58,099 nucleotides of DNA from Cyanothece sp. BG0011 (lineage in GTDB: Bacteria > Cyanobacteriota > Cyanobacteriia > Cyanobacteriales > Microcystaceae). This document shows positions 36,128 to 45,677 of this stretch, piece by piece. Made by a program: the position numbers and the translations under genes. The notes under the pieces were generated by a model, which made no database searches, had not been told where the DNA came from, and saw only the letters and a program-made list of their open reading frames with translations. Position 1 is the first letter of the stretch. Every line of letters starts with the position of its first letter. The stretch covers positions 1 to 58,099 of the forward strand of contig NZ_PRLH01000005.1 in NCBI RefSeq assembly GCF_003013815.1, written 5' to 3'.

Positions 36128-39100
36128 ATGAACCATCAACAAGAAATCATTTCAATTAATAATTATCTCGACAAATTTCATTCAGAAGATATTTTTATTT
36201 TCCCAACCTCTTCGGGTCAAGCAAGACTTTGCTTTTTAGCAGAATTAGAACCTGATAGTTTTGCCTATAATGAACAGTTTATCATTCAACTAAAAGGGAA
36301 ACTTGATATTTCTAAGTTAAAACAAAGCTTTAATGAAATTGTCCGTCGTCACGAAATTTTACGCACCCTTTTTACAACTGAAGAGGGTCAACCTTTTCAA
36401 GTGATTGTACCGAATTTAACTTTAAAATTGCCGGTCATTGATTTAACTGATCTTGTAGCAACAGAACAAGAGCGTGTTATTAAAAAAACCGCTATTAATG
36501 AAGTAAAAACCCCCTTTAATTTAACAGAAATTCCTCTGATTCGACTAAAATTATTACAGCTTAATGAAGAAGAAAATTTATTAATTATTACCTCACATCA
36601 TATTATTGCCGATGGTTGGTCAGGTAAAATTTTAATGGAAGAACTAGCCGTATTATATGAGGCTTTTTGTGCTGAAAAATCGTCTCCCCTTCCTCCTTTA
36701 GAAATTCAATACGCAGATTTTGCGCTGTGGCAAAATAATTATATTCAAGAAGATGCTATTATTGATCAACTTAATTACTGGAAAGATCAATTAGAGGGAA
36801 GTCCGAGCTTATTAAAACTGCCAACTGATTATTCTCGTCCTCCTGTACAAACCTATCAAGGGAGTTGTCAACACTTTCAGTTAACTCAAGAATTAACCGA
36901 AAAATTACAGCATCTCAGCAAAAACAATGGCACAACATTATTCATGTCATTACTAACAGGTTGGTCAATTTTACTCTCAAAATATAGTCAAGAAACCGAC
37001 CTGGTTATTGGTTCTCCTATTGCTAATCGAAATCGAACCGAAATAGAATCATTAATTGGATTTTTTGTCAATAGTTTAGCGTTAAGAATCGATTTATCCA
37101 ATAATCCCACTGTTAGCGAATTATTACAGCGAGTCAAACAAGTTTGTTTCGATGCTTATGATAATCAAGATGTCCCTTTTGAAAAATTAGTGGAAACCTT
37201 AAAACCTGAAAGAAATTTGAGCAACCATCCCATTTATCAGGTGATGTTTATTTTACAAAATGCTAATAATCAAAAGTTTAAAATACCAGGATTAGACCTT
37301 AAAATTAGGGAAAAAGAAAATATTGTCGCTAAACTCGATCTGACCCTAGAAATGCAAGAAACCCAAGAGGGAATAAGGGGAAAAATAGAATATCGAAGTG
37401 ACTTATTTAAACCGGCAACCATTGAACGGATGATCGGTCATTTTCAAAACATATTAGTAGAAATTTCGACCAATCCGACACAACCGATTAATAATTTATG
37501 CCTATTAACCTCCTTTGAAAAAGAACAAATATTAAACCAATGGAATCATACTCAAACTGATTATGCAAAAGATAAAGGTATTCATCAGTTATTTGAAGAA
37601 CAAGTTGTAAAGACCCCTGATGCAGTAGCCCTGGAATTTCAAGGGCAACAATTAACCTATGAAAAACTGAATCAACAGGCCAATCAACTAGCCCATTATT
37701 TGCGTTCTTTGGGGGTTGACTCAGGGGTTCTCGTCGGCATCTGTTTTGAACCTTCTATGGAGCTTTTGGTGAGTGTCCTAGGGGTTCTCAAAGCCAATGG
37801 GATCTATGTACCCTTAGATCCCAACTATCCCCAAGAACGACTAACGTATATGTTGGAAGATGCTAAGATGCAGATTTTGTTGACTCAAGAGCCATTAATT
37901 GCCAAAATTCCCCCTCAACAAGCTCAGATCGTTTGTCTGGATAGGGATAAGCAGGCTATTGCTCAACAAAGCAGCGAAAACTTAGCCAGTGATGCCACCT
38001 TAGAAGACCTAGTTTATGTTATTTATACCTCTGGCTCAACCGGAAGACCGAAAGGGGTTCTCGGTAAGATGCGGGGGCTGATTAATCGTTTACATTGGAT
38101 GTGGGAGAGTCTCCCCTTTGCGGATGATGAGGTTTGTGTGCAGAAAACCTCGATTAATTTTGTCGATCATGTTGCTGAAATCTTTTTGCCCCTTTTACAA
38201 GGCATTCCTCTGATCATCGTTCCCAAGGAGAGCCGGGGAGATGTTTTGGGGTTAATGAACTTATTAAAAGAACACAACGTAACGAGACTTGTTTTGGTTC
38301 CCTCCTTACTCAAAGCAATGATCGATAGTGCGCCTCAAGAACTTTCGGACCTGCGATCGCTTAAATATTTCTTTTGTAGTGGTGAAGCGTTGCCCCTAAG
38401 TTTAGCCGAAGAATTTCACCAGACACTGAGCGCGGCGAGATTGTTTAATCTTTACGGTTCCTCAGAAGTGTCCGCCGATGTTACCTATTTTGAGGTGAAT
38501 TTTTGGGAAACCGGTCAAAGAATCCTGCAATATTTCAAACCCGAAGTGGTTCGGGGTGCATCTGAAGATGGGGAGCAGAAACCCTTTACCCGGCCCGGTG
38601 TCAGTTCGGATATGCTGGCGAAACAGTTTCAACGCAGTGAGTTGCCTTTATATCCGGTCACCGTTGATGACTATTATGAGCAATTTAGCCAAGAAGTGCT
38701 ACCCTACGTCATTGATACCAGTTCCCCCACCTTCATCGGACATATGACCTCAGCTTTGCCGGATTTTCTCCACGATATGAGCAAGCTGATCTCACAGTTG
38801 AATCAAAATCTGGTCAAAATTGAGACATCCAAGTCGTTGTTATTCGTAGAAAGAGAGGCGATCGCCATGTTGCATCGTCTGGTTTATAACTTCTCAGAGG
38901 ACTTTTATCAAGAAAATATTCAACAAACCAATCGTAATTTGGGCCTTGTCACCACTGGCGGCACAACGGCCAACATCAGCGCCCTATTATGCGCCCGCAA
39001 TGCTGGATTATTAAATACAGAAAATCCTTGGGAGTTATCAAGAGACAGTCTTTATCAGGTTCTCAGTAAAAAAGGCTATGAAGACATTGTAATTATTGGC

Positions 39101-42100
39101 TCTCGTCTCATGCACTACTCCCTCAATAAAGCTGCTTCAATGTTGGGTTTAGGAACCAATAATATTGTCTTGATTGATAGTAATAGTGACGGTAAATTAA
39201 ACCTTAACCAAGTTGAAGCAAAAATCGAAGAATGTCGGAACAATAGATTATATATTTTGGCTTTGGTGGGTATTGCCGGAACAACCGAAACCGGGGAAAT
39301 TGATCCCTTATCAGAATTAGGAGAGATTGCCCAAAAATATAACATTCATTTTCATGTAGATGGTGCTTGGGGCGGCCCGACAGTCTTTTCTGACAAGCAT
39401 AAAGGAAAATTAAAAGGGATCGAAAAAGCCGATTCTGTCACCATTTGCGGTCATAAACAACTCTACTTACCCCAAGGTATTAGTGTTTGTTTGTTTAAAG
39501 ATCCCCAACTCTTAAACTTTGCTGCAACCACCGCCCGTTATCAGGCTCAGAGAAACACCTACGATGTCGGCAGATTCACCATTGAAGGGTCGCGATCGGC
39601 ACTGTCTTTATGTTTGCATGGGGCCCTTCATATTATTGGTAAAAAGGGATATGAGATCCTCATTAATAATGGCATCGAAAAAGCCCAATATTTCGCTCAA
39701 CTCATTGACCGTTTAGAGCCATTGGAACTGATTCGACAACCGGTTTTGAATATTGTTAATTATCGATATATTCCCGATGATTTAAGAGAAAAAGTTCAGC
39801 AAAAAGCTTTGAGTGATGATGAGATTCAACGCATTAATCAACTCAATCAACAGATACAAAAAGAACAATTTGAACAAGGAAGAACCTTTGTTTCAAAAAC
39901 AACCTTGCTTGACCCTGCTTATGGTCAAGAAATTGTGGTCTTTCGCACCGTTTTATCGAATCCTAATACAACAGCATCGGATTTACATCGGGTACTTGAG
40001 GATCAATTGAGAATTGCTTATCAAATTGAAGCAAGAAATCAAGGAAACCTTAACGTTAATCTTTTAGACAACCTGGTTATGCCAGAGATGACGGCAATAG
40101 CTCAAGAAGGGATAAGTTTGAGGTTTACCGAAGATCCCAACGCAGATTTAGAAGAATATCTCAAAAAAAATACCATTCCCATCGGCAAACCCATTGCCAA
40201 CACACAAATTTATATCCTCGACAACAATGGCAATCTTCTACCCCCAGGGTTGACAGGGGAGCTATATGTGGGAGGTGATGGACTGGCCCAGGGGTATTTG
40301 AATCGACCGGAGTTAACCCAGGATAAGTTTATTCCTAACCCTTTTAGTCAAGACAAGACCGAAAAATTGTATCGAATGGGGGATCTCGCTCGTTGGTTGC
40401 CCAATGGCAATATTGAATTTATCGGCCGTGTCGATCGCCAGGTGAAAATTCGCGGTTTCCGCATCGAACTCGGAGAAATTGAATCGGTACTCAATAGCCA
40501 TCCTCAAGTTAAAGAAACGGTGGTGATAGCAACGGAACAACTTCCTAACGACAAACGCTTAGTTGCCTATGTCATCAGTGAAGATGATTCCTTGAATCTT
40601 GAGCAACTCAGGGACTTTCTCAAAGAAAAGTTACCCGACTATATGATTCCTACGGCCTGGGTTCCCTTGCAGGAACTACCCCTTAATCCTAATGGGAAAG
40701 TCGATCGCAAAGCGTTACCCCTTCCGGACCAGGGAAAGGCCATGGCCGAAACCCCCTATATTGCCCCTCGTACCCCTGTAGAGGAAATCATCGTCAATAT
40801 TTGGCAACAAGTGCTAAATGTCGAACAAGTGGGCATTGAGGATAACTTTTTTGAATTGGGGGGACATTCTCTAATGGCCACTAAAGTTATCTCTAAGATC
40901 CGTCAAAGTTTATCCGTAGAATTGCCGTTACGTTCTCTATTTGAACACCCAACCGTGGTTAAATTAGCTGAACAATTGAACAAAGCTGACACTAATATAA
41001 ATATTCCGCCCATTCGTTCTGTCAGCAGAGAGGGAGAATTACCCTTATCATTTGCACAACAAAGATTATGGTTTCTTGAACAATTAGAAGAGACTAATGC
41101 TGCCTATAATCTTTCAGGGGCATTACGGTTAAAAGGGGTTCTCAATATTGAGGCATTATCAAACAGTATTAATGCTATTATTGCCCGTCATGAAGTCTTA
41201 AGAACCAATTTTAAGGCTCAAGCAGGGAAACCTGTCCAAATTATTAAAAATGTTTCCTCAGACCAATATCTTGAGATTAAGATTTTAGAAATTGACCCAG
41301 ACACTGAGATTAACCAATTAATTAATCAAGAAGCAACAAACCCCTTTGATTTAAGTCAAGATCATCTCATTCGAGTGAGTTTAATTCCCTTAGAAAAGGA
41401 GGAAAACATTTTACTCATCACCCTGCACCATATCATCTCAGATGGTTGGTCCCTTGATATCTTTATCAAAGAATTATCAATTTTTTATCAAAGTTATTGT
41501 CAAGGGGAAACCCCCTCTCTACCGACCTTAGACATTCAATATGCAGATTTTGCGGTGTGGCAACATGATTATTTACAAGGGGAGATTATAGAGAATCAAA
41601 TCAATTACTGGAAACATCAATTAAGGGGAATTCCTCCCTTATTAGAACTCCCGACGGATTATCCTCGTCCGCCAAAACAAACTTTTAATGGTGGTTGTCA
41701 AACGTTTCAATTACATCAGGAATTAACTGAGAAATTAAAAGAATTAAGTCAAGAAAATGAGGCAACTTTATTCATGACATTATTAAGCACATGGGGTTTA
41801 TTATTGTCAAAATATAGTCGTCAAGAAGATATTGTTATCGGTTCTCCTATTGCTAATCGTAATCGCGCTGAAATAGAGCCATTAATTGGTTTTTTCGTTA
41901 ACACATTAGTGATGAGAATCGATTTTTCTAATGACTTAAACTTTCATCAATTAATTGAACAAGTTAAACAGGTATGTTTAGAAGCTTATCAATATCAAGA
42001 TATTCCTTTTGAAAAGCTAGTGGAGGAATTGCAACCCGAAAGAAATTTAAGTCATACCCCTCTATTTCAGGTAATGTTTATCTTACAAAATGCTAATAAT

Positions 42101-45100
42101 CAAACGTTAGAATTATCAGGATTAGACCTAGACATTTTAGACAGAGAACATAGGGTTGCTAAATTTGATCTGACTTTATCCATGAAAGAAACTCAAGGAG
42201 AATTAGCTGGAGAAATAGAATATAATACAGACTTATTTGAAGCTTCAACCATTGAGCGGATGGTCGTTCATTTCCAGGAATTATTAACCGCTATAGCGAC
42301 AAATCCATGCCACTCCCTTCAGAAAATATCATTAGTAACGGAAAAAGAGAAGAAACAGTTATTAATTGATTGGAATAAAACCAAAGCAAACTATCCAAAA
42401 AATAAATGTCTTCATCAATTATTTGAAGAGCAAGTCTTAAACACATCTGATGCAGTAGCTATTGAATTTCAAGGGGAACAATTAACCTATTTTAAACTCA
42501 ATGAAAAAGCCAATCAATTAGCCTATTACTTGCAACAATCAGGAGTTAAACCTAACGATTTAGTGGCCATTTGTATGGAACGTTCTATTGAAATGGTCAT
42601 CGGACTTTTAGCCATTCTCAAAGTAGGAGGAACCTACATTCCTATTGACCCGGCTTATCCTTCTGAACGCATTAATTATATTTTAGAACATAGTCAAGTT
42701 GAGGTTATTTTAACTCAGTCAAAAGAAGGCAAGAGGCAAGAGGCAAAAGGCAAGAGTAAAAAATATACGATCATCGATATTAATACTATATTCTCCCTCC
42801 CCACACCCGACACCCTACACCCTACACCCTACACCCCACCCCCTCACCTAACCCCCCAAGACTTAGCCTACATCATCTACACCTCCGGGTCCACAGGAAA
42901 ACCCAAAGGGGTCGAAATATCCCACCAAGCTATTGTTAACTTTCTCTGGTCCATGGCCCAACAACCAGGGATAAACCCTCACGACGTTTTACTATCAGTA
43001 ACCACCTTATCTTTTGACATCGCAGGGTTAGAAATATTCTTACCTTTAATAACTGGTGCAAAAGTCGTCTTAGTCAGTGGAGAAACTGCTATGGATGGAG
43101 TTGCCTTAAGTGAGAAAATAGACCAATGTCACGCTAGTATGATGCAGGCAACGCCGGCCACTTGGCAGATGTTAATAGATGCAGGATGGCAAGGCAAACA
43201 AGACTTAAAAATACTCTGTGGTGGGGAAGCTTTGAGTCAAACTTTAGCCAAAGACTTACTCATAAAAAGTGGTGAACTCTGGAATATGTATGGGCCAACA
43301 GAGACCACCGTATGGTCAATGATTCAAAAAATAGAATCAGCAGAAAACATCACCATTGGTCGTCCGATTAATAATACTCAAATTTATATTTTAGATAACC
43401 ATTTACAACCCGTACCTGTAGGCGTACCAGGAGACCTTTATATCGGCGGAGATGGGTTAGCAAGGGGTTATGTGAACCGTCCAGACTTAACAGAAGAAAG
43501 ATTTATCAATAGTCCCTTTTTTCAAGGTGGGAGCAGGGAGCAGGGAGTTAGGGAGAAAATCTATAAAACAGGAGACTTAGCCAAATATTTACCCAGTGGC
43601 AAAGTAGAATATATTGGCAGAAGTGACTATCAAGTAAAAATTAGAGGTTTTAGAATCGAACTAGGGGAAATAGAAAGCCAGTTAAATCAACATTCAGCAC
43701 TCAAGAATGCTGTCGTCATTGCTAAAAAAGAAGCATCAGGAATTAACCGTTTAGTGGCTTATTATATTCCCAAAAAAGAAGAGAGTGTCACTAATGAAAA
43801 GTTAAGGAGTTATTTAAAGACAAAGTTACCCGATTATATGATTCCTTCGGCTTTTATTTCTTTAGATGAATTTCCTTTAACCCCGAATGGAAAAATCAAC
43901 CGTAAGGCTTTACCTGAACTTGACGAATTTGTGTTAAGTGATAATGATAACTTTGTCCCTCCTCAAACAGAAATTCAACAAGCGATCGCTGCTATTTGGT
44001 CAGAGGTACTCGGTTTAAATTCAGTAAGTATTAATAGTAACTTTTTTGAATTAGGAGGACATTCTTTATTAGCGACTCAAGTGATTTCAAAAATCCAAGA
44101 GATGTTGAAAGTAGAAGTTCCCATTAAGCATTTATTTGAAAACCCAACCATTGAAACTTTTAGCAGCGCAATAGAAACCGCTTCTCAAGATAAACAAGCG
44201 GTTGAATTATTACCTATTGAAGTCAGCAATCGTTCTTCATTCCTTCCCCTTTCTTTCTCTCAACAAAGACTTTGGTTTCTTGAACAGCTAGAAGGCTCAA
44301 ACTCAGCCTATACCATGGCAGGAGCGTTACAGTTAAGCGGTTCTTTGAATTTAGAAGCATTAGAAAATAGTGTTAATGCTATTATTAATCGTCACGAAAT
44401 TTTAAGAACAAGGTTTACAACTCAAGAAGGACAACCCATTCAAGTTATTAATAATGACCTTTCAGAATCATCTTTTAAAATTAAAGTTTTATCAGTCAAT
44501 TCTGATGATAATCTTCAAGAATTGATTGATAAAGAAGCAACAAAACCATTTGAGTTAAGTCAAGATAGTTTAATTAGAGTCAGCCTAATTCCTCTAGAAA
44601 AAGAAGAAAATATCTTAGTGATTGCCATGCACCATATTGTCTCTGATGCTTGGTCAATTGGGCTATTTATTCAAGAACTATCGACTTATTATCAGAGCTA
44701 TTGTCAAGGAGAACAACTATCTTTACCTCCCCTAAAAATTCAATACGCTGACTATGCTATCTGGCAAAGAAAATGGTTAAAAACAGAGTCATTTGAGCAA
44801 CAATTAAATTACTGGAAAAATCAATTAAAAGATGCCCCCACTTGCCTAAATTTCCCCCTTGATAACCCTCGTTCTCAACAACAAAATTATCAAGGAAATA
44901 GCTCAGAGTTTCAATTATCTTCTCAGTTGACAGAGCAACTCAAAACCTTGAGTCAAAGGGAAGGATCAACTTTATTTATGACCTTATTAACTGCTTTCAA
45001 TAGTTTGTTATATTCTTACAGTGAAGATGAGGATATTTGTCTCGGTTCTCCCATTGCCAATCGGCAAAGACAAGAAACTCAAAACCTAATTGGATTCTTT

Positions 45101-45634
45101 GTGAACACCTTAGTATTACGTACAAATTGTTCAGGAAATCCTACGTTTAGAGAACTTTTGCAAAGGGTTAAAACCATGGCTATTGATGCTTATTCCCATC
45201 AAGAAGTACCGTTTGAGAAGATAGTTGAAGCATTAAATATTGACCGAAATTTAAGCTATAATCCCCTATTTCAAGTCTGGTTTGTTATGGATGAGGATCT
45301 AAGTTCTAATTTAGTTTTACAGGATTTAAGCTGGAAAAGAAGAGACATTAATTACCGCTCAGTTCGTCATGATTTAAGTTTAAGATTGTCAGAAAAAGCA
45401 GGAGTAATGACTGGTTATTTTGAATATAAAACCAGCTTATTTAATCAAGATACGATCATTACTATGCAAGAAGATTTTAAACTAATCTTGACTGCTTTAG
45501 TTAATAATCCTGATCAACATTTAACTGATATCAAAGCTATGATTGACCAGAAAAGACAGGAAAGAAAAGCCCAAAAAGAACAAGCTTTATTGTCTAATAT
45601 GCGTCAAAAACTTAAACGTCGCAAACGTCAATAA
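36128..45634 (+). CDS. NRPS C-A(with inserted PLP decarboxylase)-T-C-A-T-C
   Basis: About 3168 residues from ATG 36128 (an upstream TTG is in frame). Order: C1 with HHIIADGWS (about 157); the first half of A1 to NLYGSSEVSADVTYFEV; a 550-residue PanP-like decarboxylase (about 791-1350); the second half of A1 (IGKPIANTQIYILD, YRMGDLARWLP); T1 GGHSLMATK; C2 HHIISDGWS; A2; T2 GGHSLLATQ; a terminal C3 with HHIVSDAWS and no following A domain. A1 residues read V-D-A-V-F-S-L-A-D, close to the beta-Ala code VDWVISLADK. A2 reads D-I-L-Q-L-G-M-V-W, the Gly pattern. The terminal C3 should condense onto the Asp loaded by the protein encoded at 46736. The basic C-terminus (MRQKLKRRKRQ) may be a docking tail. 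Confidence 0.93.
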   Translation: MNHQQEIISINNYLDKFHSEDIFIFPTSSGQARLCFLAELEPDSFAYNEQFIIQLKGKLDISKLKQSFNEIVRRHEILRTLFTTEEGQPFQVIVPNLTLKLPVIDLTDLVATEQERVIKKTAINEVKTPFNLTEIPLIRLKLLQLNEEENLLIITSHHIIADGWSGKILMEELAVLYEAFCAEKSSPLPPLEIQYADFALWQNNYIQEDAIIDQLNYWKDQLEGSPSLLKLPTDYSRPPVQTYQGSCQHFQLTQELTEKLQHLSKNNGTTLFMSLLTGWSILLSKYSQETDLVIGSPIANRNRTEIESLIGFFVNSLALRIDLSNNPTVSELLQRVKQVCFDAYDNQDVPFEKLVETLKPERNLSNHPIYQVMFILQNANNQKFKIPGLDLKIREKENIVAKLDLTLEMQETQEGIRGKIEYRSDLFKPATIERMIGHFQNILVEISTNPTQPINNLCLLTSFEKEQILNQWNHTQTDYAKDKGIHQLFEEQVVKTPDAVALEFQGQQLTYEKLNQQANQLAHYLRSLGVDSGVLVGICFEPSMELLVSVLGVLKANGIYVPLDPNYPQERLTYMLEDAKMQILLTQEPLIAKIPPQQAQIVCLDRDKQAIAQQSSENLASDATLEDLVYVIYTSGSTGRPKGVLGKMRGLINRLHWMWESLPFADDEVCVQKTSINFVDHVAEIFLPLLQGIPLIIVPKESRGDVLGLMNLLKEHNVTRLVLVPSLLKAMIDSAPQELSDLRSLKYFFCSGEALPLSLAEEFHQTLSAARLFNLYGSSEVSADVTYFEVNFWETGQRILQYFKPEVVRGASEDGEQKPFTRPGVSSDMLAKQFQRSELPLYPVTVDDYYEQFSQEVLPYVIDTSSPTFIGHMTSALPDFLHDMSKLISQLNQNLVKIETSKSLLFVEREAIAMLHRLVYNFSEDFYQENIQQTNRNLGLVTTGGTTANISALLCARNAGLLNTENPWELSRDSLYQVLSKKGYEDIVIIGSRLMHYSLNKAASMLGLGTNNIVLIDSNSDGKLNLNQVEAKIEECRNNRLYILALVGIAGTTETGEIDPLSELGEIAQKYNIHFHVDGAWGGPTVFSDKHKGKLKGIEKADSVTICGHKQLYLPQGISVCLFKDPQLLNFAATTARYQAQRNTYDVGRFTIEGSRSALSLCLHGALHIIGKKGYEILINNGIEKAQYFAQLIDRLEPLELIRQPVLNIVNYRYIPDDLREKVQQKALSDDEIQRINQLNQQIQKEQFEQGRTFVSKTTLLDPAYGQEIVVFRTVLSNPNTTASDLHRVLEDQLRIAYQIEARNQGNLNVNLLDNLVMPEMTAIAQEGISLRFTEDPNADLEEYLKKNTIPIGKPIANTQIYILDNNGNLLPPGLTGELYVGGDGLAQGYLNRPELTQDKFIPNPFSQDKTEKLYRMGDLARWLPNGNIEFIGRVDRQVKIRGFRIELGEIESVLNSHPQVKETVVIATEQLPNDKRLVAYVISEDDSLNLEQLRDFLKEKLPDYMIPTAWVPLQELPLNPNGKVDRKALPLPDQGKAMAETPYIAPRTPVEEIIVNIWQQVLNVEQVGIEDNFFELGGHSLMATKVISKIRQSLSVELPLRSLFEHPTVVKLAEQLNKADTNINIPPIRSVSREGELPLSFAQQRLWFLEQLEETNAAYNLSGALRLKGVLNIEALSNSINAIIARHEVLRTNFKAQAGKPVQIIKNVSSDQYLEIKILEIDPDTEINQLINQEATNPFDLSQDHLIRVSLIPLEKEENILLITLHHIISDGWSLDIFIKELSIFYQSYCQGETPSLPTLDIQYADFAVWQHDYLQGEIIENQINYWKHQLRGIPPLLELPTDYPRPPKQTFNGGCQTFQLHQELTEKLKELSQENEATLFMTLLSTWGLLLSKYSRQEDIVIGSPIANRNRAEIEPLIGFFVNTLVMRIDFSNDLNFHQLIEQVKQVCLEAYQYQDIPFEKLVEELQPERNLSHTPLFQVMFILQNANNQTLELSGLDLDILDREHRVAKFDLTLSMKETQGELAGEIEYNTDLFEASTIERMVVHFQELLTAIATNPCHSLQKISLVTEKEKKQLLIDWNKTKANYPKNKCLHQLFEEQVLNTSDAVAIEFQGEQLTYFKLNEKANQLAYYLQQSGVKPNDLVAICMERSIEMVIGLLAILKVGGTYIPIDPAYPSERINYILEHSQVEVILTQSKEGKRQEAKGKSKKYTIIDINTIFSLPTPDTLHPTPYTPPPHLTPQDLAYIIYTSGSTGKPKGVEISHQAIVNFLWSMAQQPGINPHDVLLSVTTLSFDIAGLEIFLPLITGAKVVLVSGETAMDGVALSEKIDQCHASMMQATPATWQMLIDAGWQGKQDLKILCGGEALSQTLAKDLLIKSGELWNMYGPTETTVWSMIQKIESAENITIGRPINNTQIYILDNHLQPVPVGVPGDLYIGGDGLARGYVNRPDLTEERFINSPFFQGGSREQGVREKIYKTGDLAKYLPSGKVEYIGRSDYQVKIRGFRIELGEIESQLNQHSALKNAVVIAKKEASGINRLVAYYIPKKEESVTNEKLRSYLKTKLPDYMIPSAFISLDEFPLTPNGKINRKALPELDEFVLSDNDNFVPPQTEIQQAIAAIWSEVLGLNSVSINSNFFELGGHSLLATQVISKIQEMLKVEVPIKHLFENPTIETFSSAIETASQDKQAVELLPIEVSNRSSFLPLSFSQQRLWFLEQLEGSNSAYTMAGALQLSGSLNLEALENSVNAIINRHEILRTRFTTQEGQPIQVINNDLSESSFKIKVLSVNSDDNLQELIDKEATKPFELSQDSLIRVSLIPLEKEENILVIAMHHIVSDAWSIGLFIQELSTYYQSYCQGEQLSLPPLKIQYADYAIWQRKWLKTESFEQQLNYWKNQLKDAPTCLNFPLDNPRSQQQNYQGNSSEFQLSSQLTEQLKTLSQREGSTLFMTLLTAFNSLLYSYSEDEDICLGSPIANRQRQETQNLIGFFVNTLVLRTNCSGNPTFRELLQRVKTMAIDAYSHQEVPFEKIVEALNIDRNLSYNPLFQVWFVMDEDLSSNLVLQDLSWKRRDINYRSVRHDLSLRLSEKAGVMTGYFEYKTSLFNQDTIITMQEDFKLILTALVNNPDQHLTDIKAMIDQKRQERKAQKEQALLSNMRQKLKRRKRQ
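38499..40180 (+). other. PanP-like PLP aspartate 1-decarboxylase domain embedded in an A domain
   Basis: This in-frame segment of about 550 residues interrupts the adenylation domain between motif A5 (YGSSEVSADVTYFEV) and the IGKPIANTQIY segment before A6. It is a group II PLP decarboxylase: SSPTFIGHMTSALPDFL and NQNLVKIETSK match the PLP-type aspartate decarboxylase PanP as I recall it. Also present are TTGGTTANISAL (phosphate contacts), MHYSLNKAA (cofactor-stacking His), HFHVDGAWGGP (Asp to the pyridine nitrogen) and the Schiff-base Lys in TICGHKQLYLP (codon 39455-39457). All expected catalytic residues seem present, so it is probably active: Asp to beta-alanine and CO2. Confidence 0.88.
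42727..42853 (+). repeat. GGCAAGA and CACCCTA repeats in the A2-A3 loop
   Basis: After ILTQSKEG come ggcaaga heptamers (42727-42756), and after a short spacer, caccctacaccctacaccc repeats (42797-42853), all in frame before the A3 motif. The position equals the insertions at 30019 and 51841 in other A domains. Confidence 0.75.
43529..43556 (+). repeat. GGGAGCA heptamer repeat before motif A7
   Basis: gggagcagggagcagggag encodes GGSREQGVRE between the LTEERF segment and KTGDLAKYL. The same insertion is in the A domains at 49258 and 52678. Confidence 0.75.
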
Positions 45635-45677
45635 TTAAGGAATTATCTCAGCTTGTTGTTAAAAAATTCAGATTAAA

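Larger units (their letters stand above)
42503..43920 (+). repeat. Near-identical A-domain copy 1 (Gly module)
   Basis: The second adenylation domain of the 36128 gene is almost identical at the DNA level to the first adenylation domain of the 50041 gene (51613-53060). In the roughly 145 bases after the A3 motif I count four differences. The flanking C and T domains differ much more. The two inserted low-complexity elements within the A2-A3 loop also differ. Confidence 0.85.

Noticed and set aside
38499-40180. Aminotransferase domain as in mycosubtilin/iturin-type hybrids
   Set aside because: The sequence follows group II decarboxylases (NQNLVKIETSK, HVDGAWGG, GHKQLYLP), not class III aminotransferases, and it interrupts an A domain instead of standing between carrier and C domains.
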